A DNA stretch of 64,000 bases from Panacagrimonas sp046594215 (GCA_046594215.1 JBKJPX010000007.1:139167-203166), one strand, 5' to 3'. Shown: positions 1 through 9,247, counted from the stretch's first letter. Notes: generated by a model not told the origin, from the sequence alone. Numbers and translations: made by a program.

Positions 1-564
1 GTCATCGTCGCCGCATGGACCTGGGGTTCGTACCTCGGCGCCGACAACATGGAGCGCGGTATCCGCGTGAAGACCAGTTCGTTCACGCGCGGCCATCCCA
101 ATTCGAACATGCACCGGGCCAAGGCCAACGGGCAGTACATCAATTCGATGCTCGCGCTCAACGAAGTGCTGCGCGAGGGCTACGACGAGGCCATCACGCT
201 CGATACCCAGGGCTTCGTCGCCGAGGGCAGCGCCGAGAATATCTTCATCATCAACCGCGGCGAGCTGCACACGCCGGACCTGAGCGCCTGCCTCGACGGC
301 ATCACGCGCCGCACCGTCATCCAGCTGGCCGCTGACATGGGGCTGAAGGTGTCGGAGCGGCGCATCTCCCGCGACGAGATGTACTGCTGCGACGAGGCTT
401 TCTTCACGGGCACCGCGGCGGAGGTCACGCCGATCCGCGAATTCGACAACCGTACCATCGGCAGTGGCGCACGCGGTCCGATCACCACGAAGCTGCAGGC
501 CGACTACCTCGCGCTCGTGAAAGGCCAGTCTGACAAACGCCCGGAATGGCTGTTCCACACCTGA
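1..564 (+). CDS. ilvE: Branched-chain amino acid aminotransferase (3' part, 5' end outside window)
   Basis: PLP enzyme that transaminates leucine, isoleucine and valine with 2-oxoglutarate in the cytosol. The reading frame is open from base 1, so the N-terminal part lies outside the window. Seen: the segment VAAWTWGSYLG at the edge, then GIRVKTSSF, the KANGQYINSM stretch that carries the PLP lysine in this family, a GSAENIF motif, the DGITRRTV helix and the late FFTGTAAEVTPIR signature. All are typical of class IV aminotransferases of the IlvE type. The C-terminus ends ..EWLFHT, at about the usual place. A REP-like doublet follows. D-amino-acid aminotransferase belongs to the same fold class, but the TGTAAEVTP motif favours IlvE. 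Confidence 0.93.
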   Translation, partial: VIVAAWTWGSYLGADNMERGIRVKTSSFTRGHPNSNMHRAKANGQYINSMLALNEVLREGYDEAITLDTQGFVAEGSAENIFIINRGELHTPDLSACLDGITRRTVIQLAADMGLKVSERRISRDEMYCCDEAFFTGTAAEVTPIREFDNRTIGSGARGPITTKLQADYLALVKGQSDKRPEWLFHT

Positions 565-582
565 GGTCTTTTCTGCAGCTTT

Positions 583-644
583 AGCCCGGACGGAATCCGG
601 GATCGCTCTCGCCGTCCAGAAACCTCCCGGCCTTCGTCCGGGCT
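583..644. repeat. REP-like doublet (two hairpins inside a 10-bp inverted repeat)
   Basis: In the gap between ilvE and hldE, AGCCCGGACG (583-592) is perfectly complementary to CGTCCGGGCT (635-644). Each arm forms its own small hairpin: 585-601 (CCCGGA/TCCGGG) and 626-642 (CCCGG/CCGGG). This paired-hairpin layout and the AGCCCGGA core look like the extragenic palindromes scattered through many Pseudomonas and Xanthomonas type genomes. Only one copy of this form is visible in the window, so calling it repetitive is inference. It could also act as an ilvE terminator, although no T-run follows. Confidence 0.55.
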
Positions 645-678
645 GCGGTGTCGCGACTTCGGGGGTTAAGCTTTCGCC

Positions 679-2109
679 ATGCACTCGCTCCCCGATTTCT
701 CCAAGGCCCGCCTGCTCGTCGCCGGCGACGTCATGCTCGACCGCTACTGGTCGGGACCGACGCAGCGCATCTCGCCCGAAGCGCCGGTGCCCGTGGTGCG
801 CGTGGGTCGCGACGAGTCGCGTCCGGGTGGCGCGGCCAACGTCGCGTTGAACCTGGCCGCGCTCGGCGCACGCGTGTCGCTGCTGGGCGTCGTCGGGCGC
901 GACCCGCCGGCGGCCTCGCTGGCGGCGCAGCTGCGCGTCCACGCGATCGATCCCTACTTCATCGAATCGCCGCGCCTGCCGACGATCACCAAGCTGCGCG
1001 TGATGTCGAGAAACCAGCAGGTGATACGTCTCGACTTCGAGGAGTCATACGCGGTCGAAGGTGCGTTCGACCGCGCGAAGTTCATCGAGCGATTCACCTT
1101 GGGCCTGGGCGACGCGCAGGTCGCGGTGCTCTCGGACTACGCGAAGGGAACCCTGGTCGACGTGGCGGCGCTGATCGCGCAGTGCCATGCGCTCAAGAAG
1201 CCGGTGGTGATCGACCCCAAGGGTATCGACTTCGCGCGCTATCGCGGCGCCACGGTGCTGACACCCAACATGGGAGAACTCGAGGCCATCGTCGGCGCGT
1301 GCCCCGACGAGGCCTCGCTGATCGGCAAGGGCGCGCGACTGCTCAACGACCTGCAACTCTCCGCACTGCTGGTGACTCGCAGCGAGAAGGGCATGACCCT
1401 GCTGCGGCCGGGCAAGGCGCCGCTTCACCTGCCCACCGAGGCGCGCGAGGTGTTCGATGTCACGGGCGCCGGCGACACGGTGATCGCGACCCTCGCGGCC
1501 GGGCTCGCGGCGGGCCAGGACCTCGGCGACGCGGTGCGACTGGCCAACGTGGCGGCCGGCATCGTCGTCGCCAAGCTCGGCACTGCAACGGCCAGCCGGG
1601 CGGAGCTGGAAATGGCGCTTCATCGACCCGCGCCGGGCGAAGAAAGCCTGCTCAGCGAGGAGCAGCTGCTCGTGAAGCTCGCGACCGCGCGGAATCGCGG
1701 TGACACCATCGTGATGACCAACGGCGTGTTCGACCTGCTGCACGTGGGCCACGTGCGCTACCTCGAGGCGGCGCGGCAGCGCGGGGATCTCCTGATCGTC
1801 GCGGTCAACCAGGACGAGTCGGTGCGACGCCTCAAGGGTCCGACGCGGCCGGTGAATTCCTGCGAGGACCGCATGCGCGTGCTGGCCGCGCTCAAGTGCG
1901 TGGACTACGTCGTGGGTTTCGAAGAGGACACCCCCGAGCGCCTGATCGGTCGCGTGCTGCCCGACCTGCTGGTCAAGGGCGGCGACTACAAGCCCGAGCA
2001 GATTGCCGGCTATGCGGCGGTGAAGGCCAATGGCGGTGACGTCGTGGTGCTCGACTTCCACGAGGGCTATTCGACGACGTCGATGCTGGGGCGTGCGGGC
2101 GAGAAGTAG
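679..2109 (+). CDS. hldE: Bifunctional heptose-7-phosphate kinase / heptose-1-phosphate adenylyltransferase
   Basis: Makes ADP-D-glycero-manno-heptose for the inner core of lipopolysaccharide. The 476-aa protein has the expected two domains. The N-terminal PfkB-type sugar kinase (about 1-320) has the GGAANVA stretch near the start and the DVTGAGDT signature at 260-267, where D266 is the expected catalytic base. The C-terminal cytidylyltransferase-like domain (about 340-476) has the HxGH motif HVGH at 355-358 within TNGVFDLLHVGHVRYL. Length matches E. coli HldE. The ATG at 679 gives the correct N-terminus; I see no strong ribosome site. No other LPS genes are next to it, so it stands alone here. 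Confidence in the function is high. Confidence 0.95.
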   Translation: MHSLPDFSKARLLVAGDVMLDRYWSGPTQRISPEAPVPVVRVGRDESRPGGAANVALNLAALGARVSLLGVVGRDPPAASLAAQLRVHAIDPYFIESPRLPTITKLRVMSRNQQVIRLDFEESYAVEGAFDRAKFIERFTLGLGDAQVAVLSDYAKGTLVDVAALIAQCHALKKPVVIDPKGIDFARYRGATVLTPNMGELEAIVGACPDEASLIGKGARLLNDLQLSALLVTRSEKGMTLLRPGKAPLHLPTEAREVFDVTGAGDTVIATLAAGLAAGQDLGDAVRLANVAAGIVVAKLGTATASRAELEMALHRPAPGEESLLSEEQLLVKLATARNRGDTIVMTNGVFDLLHVGHVRYLEAARQRGDLLIVAVNQDESVRRLKGPTRPVNSCEDRMRVLAALKCVDYVVGFEEDTPERLIGRVLPDLLVKGGDYKPEQIAGYAAVKANGGDVVVLDFHEGYSTTSMLGRAGEK

Positions 2110-2241
2110 CGAGACCGGCGACGCCGCCGTTCCTTGGGTCGTTCTTGCTACCTGACGAACCGTTCGCCCGGGACTACTCTGGTCCGATGACCGTGCGAAT
2201 CGAGCGCGGTCGTGTCGAAGACCAAGCGGCGGGAGATGAAG

Positions 2242-4149
2242 ATGGACGGTGGTGGCAGCACGGCGCGCTGGGACGCGCTGATTCGCGATGCCCTGGTCTT
2301 CGACGGGCGTGGCGGCGCGCCGCTGCGCGCCGACGTGGCCGTGTCCGCAGGCCGCATCGTGGTGATCGCGCCGAACCTGTCACCGTCGAACGCGGATACG
2401 GTGATCGAGGCCAAGGGCTGCTGGCTCACGCCCGGGCTGCTCGACATCCACACCCATTTCGACCTCGAGGTGGAGATCGAGCCGCAGCTTCCCGAAGCCG
2501 TGCGCCACGGCACCACCACGGTGCTCGTCGCGAACTGCTCGCTGGGCCTGGCCTTCGGCAGCCAGCGACGAAACGGTGCCGACCCGATCGTGGACTGCTT
2601 CGCGCGCGTGGAGAACGTGCCCAGGCACGTGCTCTCCAAGGTTGCGGACCGCGCGACGTGGAACAACTCGAAGGATTACCTCGCGCACTTCGACGCCAAG
2701 GCCCTGGGTCCCAACATCGTGCCGATGATCCCTCACTCGATGTTGCGCATCGAGGTGATGGGCCTGCAGGACTCGGTGTCGCGCGAGCCCACCGAGGCCG
2801 AGCTGTCGGCGATGGGCGCCCTGCTGGAGAAGGGCATGAAGGAGGGCTATGTCGGCTTCTCCACCGACGCCTTGCCGTTCCACTACCTCGCCAATCACCC
2901 CAACACGCACAAGCAGATCCCGACGCAGTTCGCGCCGTTCTCCGAACTCAAGTTCCTGACGCACATCGTGCGGCGCTGGGATCGCGTCTGGCAGGCCACG
3001 CCGCCCAAGGACAGCCCGGCCGCGGTGTTCAGGACCTTCTCGCTGACTTCGGGCCGCCTGCACGGCAAGCCATTGAAGCTCGCCGCAGTGGCCGCCCTGG
3101 ACCTGCACATGAACCGGCTGCTGCTCAAGGCGGCGCTGTTCATGACGCGCCTGCTCAATTCGAGGCTCTACGACGGACGCTTCCGCCTGCAGGCGCTCGG
3201 CGCGCCGTTCCGCACCTGGGCCGACGGCGCGATCACGCCGCTGGCCGAGGAAGTGCCGGTGCTGCGCCAGTTGAACGAGCTCGACCTCGAAGATCGCGCG
3301 GGTCGCGAGAAGCTCATGAATGACCCCGCCTGGGCCGAGGCCTTCCGTTGCATGTGGTGGCAGGGCAAGCGCGGCTTCAACCTCGCGCGCCTCAAGCGCT
3401 GGCTGCGCATCGACAACAACGTGTTGTCGCGCGACCTGCGCGACATGACGCTGGACGAGTGCGCCGTGGCGGAGTGGAACGGGCAGTCTCTGCAATGGGT
3501 GTACGAGCGCCTGCTCGCCTGGCAGCAGGGCGGCGCGGTAACGCCACGTGGTACCGAGGCCGGGGCTTTCGCCTCGATGCCCAGGGTCTGCGACGAGGCC
3601 GACTTCATGCTGCAGCTGCTGCGCCGCTTCGACACGCAGCTGCGTTGGTCGACCGTCACGGCCAACCGCGACCCGCGGGTGATCAAACGCCTGCTGTTCG
3701 ACCCGCTGCTGCTGCCGGGCTTCAACGACAGCGGCGCGCACCTGACCAACATGGCCTTCTTCGACGGCAACCTGCGCACTCTGAAAATCGCACAGGAGGA
3801 CGGTGTCGAGCGCGTCGGGCAGGCGGTGCGTCGCCTGACGAGCGAGCCGGCGGAGTTCCTGGGCATTGACGCGGGACGAATGGAGCCGGGCGCCGCGGCG
3901 GACCTCGTGCTCATCGATCCCGAGCGGCTCAAGGCCTGGGACCCGGAGAAGACCTACCGTTTCCTGTGGCGCGACTGCTTCGAGGCCAAGCAGCTCGTGA
4001 ACCGTCCCGAGGGCGTCGTCAGCGGCGTCATGATCGCGGGACGCATGGCCTGGCAGGACGGCGCCTACGTACCCGACTTCGGGCAGAAGCGCTTCGGGCG
4101 GCTCATGCTCAATCGGTCGCACGAGTCGGGTGTCGCACTCCCCGCGTAG
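2242..4149 (+). CDS. D-aminoacylase-type amidohydrolase (N-acyl-D-amino-acid deacylase family)
   Basis: Metal-dependent amidohydrolase of the family that removes acyl groups from N-acyl-D-amino acids; the exact substrate cannot be read from sequence. Seen: the opening VFDGRGG strand, the metal-binding HTH at residues 70-72 (LDIHTHFD), the GTTTVLVANCSLG segment, the late GFNDSGAHLTNM motif, and the C-terminal closing strand GAAADLVLIDPERL. At about 635 aa it is longer than the well-studied deacylases (about 480-500 aa), with extra sequence in the middle of the barrel. I start at ATG 2242 because GGGAG at 2231-2235 is well spaced from it. A GTG at 2212 and an ATG at 2236 are in frame upstream. 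It stands alone between hldE and an HDOD gene. Confidence 0.78.
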   Translation: MDGGGSTARWDALIRDALVFDGRGGAPLRADVAVSAGRIVVIAPNLSPSNADTVIEAKGCWLTPGLLDIHTHFDLEVEIEPQLPEAVRHGTTTVLVANCSLGLAFGSQRRNGADPIVDCFARVENVPRHVLSKVADRATWNNSKDYLAHFDAKALGPNIVPMIPHSMLRIEVMGLQDSVSREPTEAELSAMGALLEKGMKEGYVGFSTDALPFHYLANHPNTHKQIPTQFAPFSELKFLTHIVRRWDRVWQATPPKDSPAAVFRTFSLTSGRLHGKPLKLAAVAALDLHMNRLLLKAALFMTRLLNSRLYDGRFRLQALGAPFRTWADGAITPLAEEVPVLRQLNELDLEDRAGREKLMNDPAWAEAFRCMWWQGKRGFNLARLKRWLRIDNNVLSRDLRDMTLDECAVAEWNGQSLQWVYERLLAWQQGGAVTPRGTEAGAFASMPRVCDEADFMLQLLRRFDTQLRWSTVTANRDPRVIKRLLFDPLLLPGFNDSGAHLTNMAFFDGNLRTLKIAQEDGVERVGQAVRRLTSEPAEFLGIDAGRMEPGAAADLVLIDPERLKAWDPEKTYRFLWRDCFEAKQLVNRPEGVVSGVMIAGRMAWQDGAYVPDFGQKRFGRLMLNRSHESGVALPA

Positions 4150-4270
4150 CCCTCATCGCGGCGCAACGACGACCGCTCGCGAACGGCCGCCTACCGTCCG
4201 TCCGGGCCCGCTCAAGTCTTGAAACCTGCGACCGATGGGTCATCACGACCCCTTGTTACGTAGGCCTCAC

Positions 4271-5110
4271 ATGCTCCAGGAAGACCGGCTGTACCGCGCG
4301 GTGGTCGATGCGCTCACGCAGGATCGGTTGACGCTCCCGACGCTGCCCGAAGTCGCGATGCGCATCGGGCAGGCCACCCAGGACGAGCGTGCGACGGCTT
4401 CGCAGATCGCGGCCGAGATCGCTCGCGATCCCGCCATCGCGGTACGTCTTCTGAGGGTGGCGAACAGCAGCGCGCTCTGCGGCGGTCGACGCGTCGACAG
4501 CATCCAGCACGCGGTGACGCGGCTGGGCATGGCGCTGGTTCGCAGCCTCGTCACGGGCCTCGCGCTCGAGCAGCTTTTCTTCTCGCGGACGCCGGCGCTC
4601 AAGGAACGCCTGCGCAAGACCTGGGCGAACAGCCTGGAAGTCGCTGCGCTGGCGCAGGTGCTGGCCTCGCACTGCACGATGCTGCGACCCGAGCTGGCGA
4701 TGCTCGCGGGCCTCTCGCACGAGATCGGCGCGCTGCCCTTGATCCGCATGGCCGAATCGCTGGGCGAGGAAGTCACGGACATGGCCGCGCTGGATCGCAC
4801 GATCCGAACCCTGCAACCGCGCGTGGGCCGCATGGTGCTGCAGGCCTGGGATTTCCCGGCGGAACTGGTCGAGGTGCCGAGCCGCTGGCTCGACTTCGGC
4901 CGCACTCACGAGGGCGTGGCCGACTACATCGACGTGGTTACGGTGGCCGCGCTGCAGAGCCACCAGAACCGTGAAGGTCGGCTGGCCGGCATCGACCGGC
5001 TGCGCGTGCCGGCTTTCCTGAAGCTCGACATCAGTCCCGAGGTGGACGTATTCGAGATCGACGGCTTGCAGGAACGTTTCGACGAGAGCCGCGCCGCGCT
5101 GAGCGCATAA
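4271..5110 (+). CDS. HDOD domain protein
   Basis: HDOD domains are catalytically dead relatives of HD phosphohydrolases that sit in signalling pathways, often linked to c-di-GMP or motility. This 279-aa protein is essentially a single HDOD domain: TLPTLPEVAMRI near the N-terminus, then IARDPAIAVRLLRVANSSA, SIQHAVTRLGMALVRSLV and LAGLSHEIGALPLIRM, the usual order of helices. No receiver, GGDEF or EAL domain is attached. I start at ATG 4271 (MLQEDRLYRA) because the preceding 12 codons from ATG 4235 look like non-coding sequence. There is no clear operon partner. The downstream S9 peptidase converges on it, with 12 bases between the stop codons. Its specific role is unknown. Confidence 0.85.
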   Translation: MLQEDRLYRAVVDALTQDRLTLPTLPEVAMRIGQATQDERATASQIAAEIARDPAIAVRLLRVANSSALCGGRRVDSIQHAVTRLGMALVRSLVTGLALEQLFFSRTPALKERLRKTWANSLEVAALAQVLASHCTMLRPELAMLAGLSHEIGALPLIRMAESLGEEVTDMAALDRTIRTLQPRVGRMVLQAWDFPAELVEVPSRWLDFGRTHEGVADYIDVVTVAALQSHQNREGRLAGIDRLRVPAFLKLDISPEVDVFEIDGLQERFDESRAALSA

Positions 5111-5122
5111 GCGGGTCGCGGC

Positions 5123-7180
5123 CTACTTGCCGTCCTTCACCAGCAGGAAGTGATCGAGCCAGGCGAGCACGGCCTCGTGCCACTGCAGGCTGTTCTTCGG
5201 CGACAGGACCCAGTGGTTCTCGTCGGGGAAGTGCAGGAACTGCGACTCGATGCCCCGCCGCTGTAGCGCGGTGAAGGCCGACAAGCCCTGCTCCAACGGC
5301 ACGCGGAAGTCCTGTCCCCCGTGGATCACGAGCATCGGGGTCGTCCACCTGGCGACGGTGTTCACCGGGTTGTGACGTTCGTAGTTCTCGGGCTTTTCGA
5401 ACTGCGGGGCGCCGCCCTGTTCCCATTCCGGAAACCACAGTTCCTCGGTGGAATAAGCCATCGCGCGGTTGTCGAACACGCCGTCGTGATTGACCAGACA
5501 CCGGAACGCGCCGGGCCAGTTCCCCTCGATCCAGTTGACCATGTATCCGCCATAGCTCGCGCCCAGCGCGCAGGCGCGCGTGCCGTCGAGCCAGGGGTAT
5601 TGCGCGAGCGCCTGCGCGAGTCCCTTCTGCAGATCCACGAGCGGCTTGCCGCCCCAGTCGCCCGAGATCGAATCGGTGAAGGCCTGCCCGTAGCCGGTTG
5701 AACCGTGGAAGTCGATGGCGACGACCGCGTAGCCATGTCCCGCGTACACCTGCGGGTTCCAGCGGTAGTGGAAGTCGTTGCCCATCGAACCCTGCGGGCC
5801 GCCGTGGATGATGAAGGCGACGGGATACTTGCCGTTGGGCGAGAAGCCCGCGGGCTTCATCACGTAGCCCTGCACGGTCTCGTCGTTCCAGCCCCGAAAC
5901 GTGAACACCTCGTGCGCGCTCAGCGCGATGCCGTTGAGCTTGTCGGCGTTGTGCTGCGTCAGGCGCTTGAGTCCGCCGCTCCAGCCCAGGAGGTAGAGAT
6001 CGTCCGGCGCGTCGAGACGGTCCTGCGCGTAGACCACGCCTGCCTCGGCGACGCTCAAACCGCTGACAGTGCCGGGCCCGCTGAGCTTGCGCACGATGCC
6101 GCTGGAAAGCTGGATGGCGAACAGCGGCGACTGGCCCAGGTCGTCGGCTACTGCGTACAGCGTGCGGCCGTCGCTCGACAGGTCGATGGCGCTGGGGGAT
6201 CGATCCCACTTGGGCGCCACGTCGCGGGTGACGCCTGTCTTGAGGTCGCGCACGCGAATCCACGCGCGATCGGACTCGAAGCCGGGTCGCTTCTGCGCCA
6301 GCCACACCATCTGCCTGCCGTCGGGCGTCAGCAGCGGGCGGAAGTCGGCGGCGGGGTTGTCGGCGGTGAGGTTCTCCGGCGCCGCGGAGCCATCGGCCGG
6401 CGCGCGCCAGAGGTCGAGGTTGGTGCTCCAGGCCTCGCCATGGCCGGCTACGCGCAGCACGAAGACGAGGCTGCGGCCGTCGGGGGCGAACGTGAAGTCG
6501 GCGTCATCGCCGAAGGGGCGGGTCGGCACATCGCCGTCCAGGCCGCGGCTGATCCACGCGGGCGCGCCGACCTTGCCGTCCTTGAGCGGTGCCGCGAACA
6601 GCTGCGCACGAGAGCCGTCGCTCCAGCTGTCCCAGTGGCGCACGAACAGGCGATCGTAACGCTGACCGGTGGCCTTCGACGCGCCCAGGTCCTTGAGCTT
6701 CCTGGCGCTGCAGTCCAGGTCTGCGGCGCATTCCGCGAAGGTTTCGAGTGCCAACGCGATGCGATCGCCAGTCGGCGCGAGCGTGAAGGCGCCGACCTCG
6801 AGCGGCAGGCTGGTGACGGCTTGCGCCTCGCCGCCGGAGGTATCCAGCCGCCACACCTGGGTGGAGCCGGAGCGGTTGGAAAGAAAGTACAGCTGCCCGT
6901 CCGCGTTCCAGCGTGCCGTATCGGAATTCCCGGTGCCGCCGGTGACCTGCCGGGTCTTGCCGGACTTCAGGTCGATGAGCCAGACCTGCCGCACGCCCTT
7001 GTTGCCTTCGAGGTCGGTCGTGCGCAGCGTGTACGCCACCTGCTTGCCGTCGGGCGAGATCCGGGGATCCGACACCCGCTTCATCGTCACCAGGTCCGTC
7101 GCGGTGAAGGGCGCGGCCTGCGCCAGAGCCGCGACCGCGAGCAGGGCGGCGGCGAGCGGCAGGCGGAATCGGATCGTCAT
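5123..7180 (-). CDS. Secreted S9 family (prolyl oligopeptidase type) serine peptidase
   Basis: Exported serine peptidase of the dipeptidyl/acylaminoacyl-peptidase type. The 685-aa protein has a signal peptide (MTIRFRLPLAAALLAVA.. ending AQA), a beta-propeller made of repeated SPDGK/LYFLSNR-like blades (about 30-430), and a C-terminal alpha/beta hydrolase domain. The catalytic triad is visible: S542 in GASYGGY, D624 in GGQDFRVP and H656 in DENHWVL. I start at 7180 because that ATG opens a clean signal peptide; the frame stays open upstream to 7399 but the extra sequence is not protein-like. The spacing before the ATG holds no good ribosome site. It is probably periplasmic and degrades peptides for nutrition. 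The substrate preference is not readable. Confidence 0.9.
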   Translation of the reverse strand: MTIRFRLPLAAALLAVAALAQAAPFTATDLVTMKRVSDPRISPDGKQVAYTLRTTDLEGNKGVRQVWLIDLKSGKTRQVTGGTGNSDTARWNADGQLYFLSNRSGSTQVWRLDTSGGEAQAVTSLPLEVGAFTLAPTGDRIALALETFAECAADLDCSARKLKDLGASKATGQRYDRLFVRHWDSWSDGSRAQLFAAPLKDGKVGAPAWISRGLDGDVPTRPFGDDADFTFAPDGRSLVFVLRVAGHGEAWSTNLDLWRAPADGSAAPENLTADNPAADFRPLLTPDGRQMVWLAQKRPGFESDRAWIRVRDLKTGVTRDVAPKWDRSPSAIDLSSDGRTLYAVADDLGQSPLFAIQLSSGIVRKLSGPGTVSGLSVAEAGVVYAQDRLDAPDDLYLLGWSGGLKRLTQHNADKLNGIALSAHEVFTFRGWNDETVQGYVMKPAGFSPNGKYPVAFIIHGGPQGSMGNDFHYRWNPQVYAGHGYAVVAIDFHGSTGYGQAFTDSISGDWGGKPLVDLQKGLAQALAQYPWLDGTRACALGASYGGYMVNWIEGNWPGAFRCLVNHDGVFDNRAMAYSTEELWFPEWEQGGAPQFEKPENYERHNPVNTVARWTTPMLVIHGGQDFRVPLEQGLSAFTALQRRGIESQFLHFPDENHWVLSPKNSLQWHEAVLAWLDHFLLVKDGK

Positions 7181-7478
7181 GGGGGAATGTCGGGGCGTTC
7201 GGCGCGAAGGGCATCGTATCGCGGCGCTCACGGAGGGCAACGGGGCCGTCCTCGAGGGCCTGGCGGCAGCGGCAGATCGATGATCGCACCGCAGCAAGTG
7301 CAGACCTTCCGCTATACTGCCGGCCGTTTGACGCGGCGCTCCGGTTGCGCCCCTGCTGTTGATTTCTCTTCTTCCGCAGAACAAACCCGTTGGCGCCATC
7401 CGGCGTCTGCCAATCTACATTCGCCTGAACCGGGCCCGCGCAAAGTCGCGGCGTGGCGGTTGCAGGAGTTGTCTTTAA
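7181..7478. other. Divergent intergenic region between the S9 peptidase and rhlE
   Basis: About 300 bases separate the two start codons, long enough for an extended rhlE leader. A TATACT hexamer at 7313-7318 would make a good -10 box reading toward rhlE, but the -35 position holds only CGCAGC, so I do not call a promoter. AGGAG lies about 10 bases before the rhlE ATG. No ORF here looks like a gene, and no riboswitch or terminator was recognised. Confidence 0.4.
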
Positions 7479-8846
7479 ATGAGTTTTTCCGAGCTGGGCC
7501 TTGCGCCCGAGCTGCTGCGCGCCCTCGACGCCGAGGGTTACACGCAGCCCACCCCCATCCAGGCCAAGTCGATCCCGCTGGTTCTCGCCGGGCACGACCT
7601 GCTGGCGGCCGCCCAGACGGGCACCGGCAAGACCGCCGCGTTCACCTTGCCGATTCTCCACAAGCTGTCTGGTACTGCCCCGCGTCCGCTGCCCCGCGTA
7701 TTGGTGCTGGTTCCCACCCGCGAACTGGCCGCCCAGGTCTGCGAGTCGATCCGCACCTACGGGCGTCAACTCCCGGGCTTTCGCACCGCGGTGATCTTCG
7801 GCGGCGTCGGCATGAATCCGCAGATCGACCAGTTCCGACGGGGCCTCGACATCGTTGTCGCCACCCCGGGCCGTCTGCTGGATCTCATGAACCAGCGCGT
7901 GGCCAACCTCTCCGGCATCGAGACGCTCGTGCTTGACGAAGCCGACCGCATGCTGGACATGGGGTTCATCCATGACATCCGCCGCGTCGTTGCAGCGCTG
8001 CCCAAGAAGCGCCAGAACCTGATGTTTTCGGCCACCTTCAACCCGGACATCCGCAGCCTCGCGCAGACCTTCCTGCGCGACCCGGTGAGCGTCGACGTCG
8101 CGCCACGCAACACGCCGACCGAACTGGTCGCGCAGCGCGTGCATCCTGTCGACAAGTCGCGCAAGACCGCGCTGATCGCGCACCTGGTCAAGGAAGGCGA
8201 CTGGAAGCAGGTGCTGGTGTTCACGCGCACCAAGCACGGCGCCAACCGCCTGTCCGACCAGCTCGCGCGCGAAGGCATCAGCACCGCCGCGATCCACGGC
8301 AACAAGTCGCAGAACGCGCGCACCAAGGCCTTGGCCGACTTCAAGGCCGGCGACATCCGCGTGCTCGTGGCAACCGACATCGCCGCGCGCGGCATCGATA
8401 TCGACCAGCTGCCGCACGTGATCAACCACGAGCTGCCGAACGTGCCGGAGGACTACGTGCACCGCATCGGCCGCACCGGTCGCGCCGGTTGCGAGGGCGA
8501 GGCGGTGTCGCTGGTCTGTGGCGAGGAACGCGAGTATCTGCGCGACATCCAGAAGCTGCTCAAGCGCGAAATCCCGTCCTCGGTCGTCCCGGGTTTCGAG
8601 CCCGGCTCGCAGCCCAGCGCCGCGGAAGCGGCCAGCCGGGCCAGCCAGCCAGCGGAACGACCCGCTCGTCCGCCGCAGCAGCAGCATCGCCGCGGCGGTG
8701 GTGGCAACGGCGGGGGCCAACGCAACCATTCGGCCCCGCGCGGTGGCAAGCCGGCGGGTGGCGGTGGTGGACAGCGGCACGCGCAGGGCGCGCGCAAGCC
8801 GCAGAACCGCACTCCGCAGCAGGGCGCGTCCAACCGGCCGCGCTGA
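7479..8846 (+). CDS. rhlE: DEAD-box ATP-dependent RNA helicase RhlE
   Basis: RNA helicase linked to ribosome assembly and RNA turnover. The 455-aa protein carries the Q motif (YTQPTPIQ), motif I AQTGTGKT at 45-52, motif Ib TPGR, the DEAD box at 153-156, SAT at 184-186, and motif VI HRIGRTGR near 330. The core ends at about 380. The C-terminal tail is low-complexity and rich in Gly, Arg, Gln and Pro (GGGGNGGGQRN and similar), the usual basic RNA-binding tail of RhlE. The opening FSELGLAPELLRAL and the motif order favour RhlE over SrmB, CsdA or RhlB. A small RRM protein follows 89 bases later, so the two may be co-expressed in RNA metabolism. Confidence 0.92.
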   Translation: MSFSELGLAPELLRALDAEGYTQPTPIQAKSIPLVLAGHDLLAAAQTGTGKTAAFTLPILHKLSGTAPRPLPRVLVLVPTRELAAQVCESIRTYGRQLPGFRTAVIFGGVGMNPQIDQFRRGLDIVVATPGRLLDLMNQRVANLSGIETLVLDEADRMLDMGFIHDIRRVVAALPKKRQNLMFSATFNPDIRSLAQTFLRDPVSVDVAPRNTPTELVAQRVHPVDKSRKTALIAHLVKEGDWKQVLVFTRTKHGANRLSDQLAREGISTAAIHGNKSQNARTKALADFKAGDIRVLVATDIAARGIDIDQLPHVINHELPNVPEDYVHRIGRTGRAGCEGEAVSLVCGEEREYLRDIQKLLKREIPSSVVPGFEPGSQPSAAEAASRASQPAERPARPPQQQHRRGGGGNGGGQRNHSAPRGGKPAGGGGGQRHAQGARKPQNRTPQQGASNRPR

Positions 8847-8935
8847 ACTTTCAACCCATTTCGGGGTTTAGGGCATGACCGCTTGCGGAACGTCCGAGCG
8901 ACCCCAGTTTCGAGCAACCCAGTAAGGAGATCCCC

Positions 8936-9220
8936 ATGCTTCGCATCTATGCCGGCAATTTGCCGCCCGACACCACCGAGAAGGAACTGACCGAGCTGTT
9001 CTCCACGCACGGGAAGGTTCGTTCGATCAAGCTCATGCAGGACGTGTTCTCCGGCAAGTGCAAAGGCTTCGGCTTCCTCGAAATGGAAGGCCACGAAGCG
9101 CGCGCCGCCATCGCCGGCCTCAACGGCAAGGAAATCCGCGGGAATCTCATCCGCGTGAACGAAGAGCGCAAGGACGAGAAGAACGGCAAGGGCGGTCGCT
9201 ACGCCGGCGGTCGCCGCTAG
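8936..9220 (+). CDS. RNA-binding protein with a single RRM domain
   Basis: A 94-aa protein that is almost entirely one RNA recognition motif. RNP2 is RIYAGN at the N-terminus and RNP1 is the KCKGFGFLEM stretch around residues 41-50. The C-terminal tail is short, basic and Gly-rich (KGGRYAGGRR). Bacterial proteins of this kind are often cold-induced. A near-perfect ribosome site AAGGAG sits 7 bases before the ATG, suggesting strong translation. It lies just downstream of rhlE and upstream of a strong hairpin, which would end a helicase/RRM transcript. Confidence 0.92.
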   Translation: MLRIYAGNLPPDTTEKELTELFSTHGKVRSIKLMQDVFSGKCKGFGFLEMEGHEARAAIAGLNGKEIRGNLIRVNEERKDEKNGKGGRYAGGRR

Positions 9221-9247
9221 GTCTTCCCGGCTTCAAGGCTGTGCACG

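Noticed and set aside
5705..7936. Long open frames opposite the S9 peptidase and reaching into rhlE, among many similar ones across the window
   Set aside because: They mirror high-GC codon bias on the opposite strand; their translations are rich in Arg, Ala and His and show no domain.
8489..8878. Open frame overlapping the rhlE C-terminal tail in another frame
   Set aside because: It overlaps a clear gene and its composition is that of a shifted low-complexity tail.
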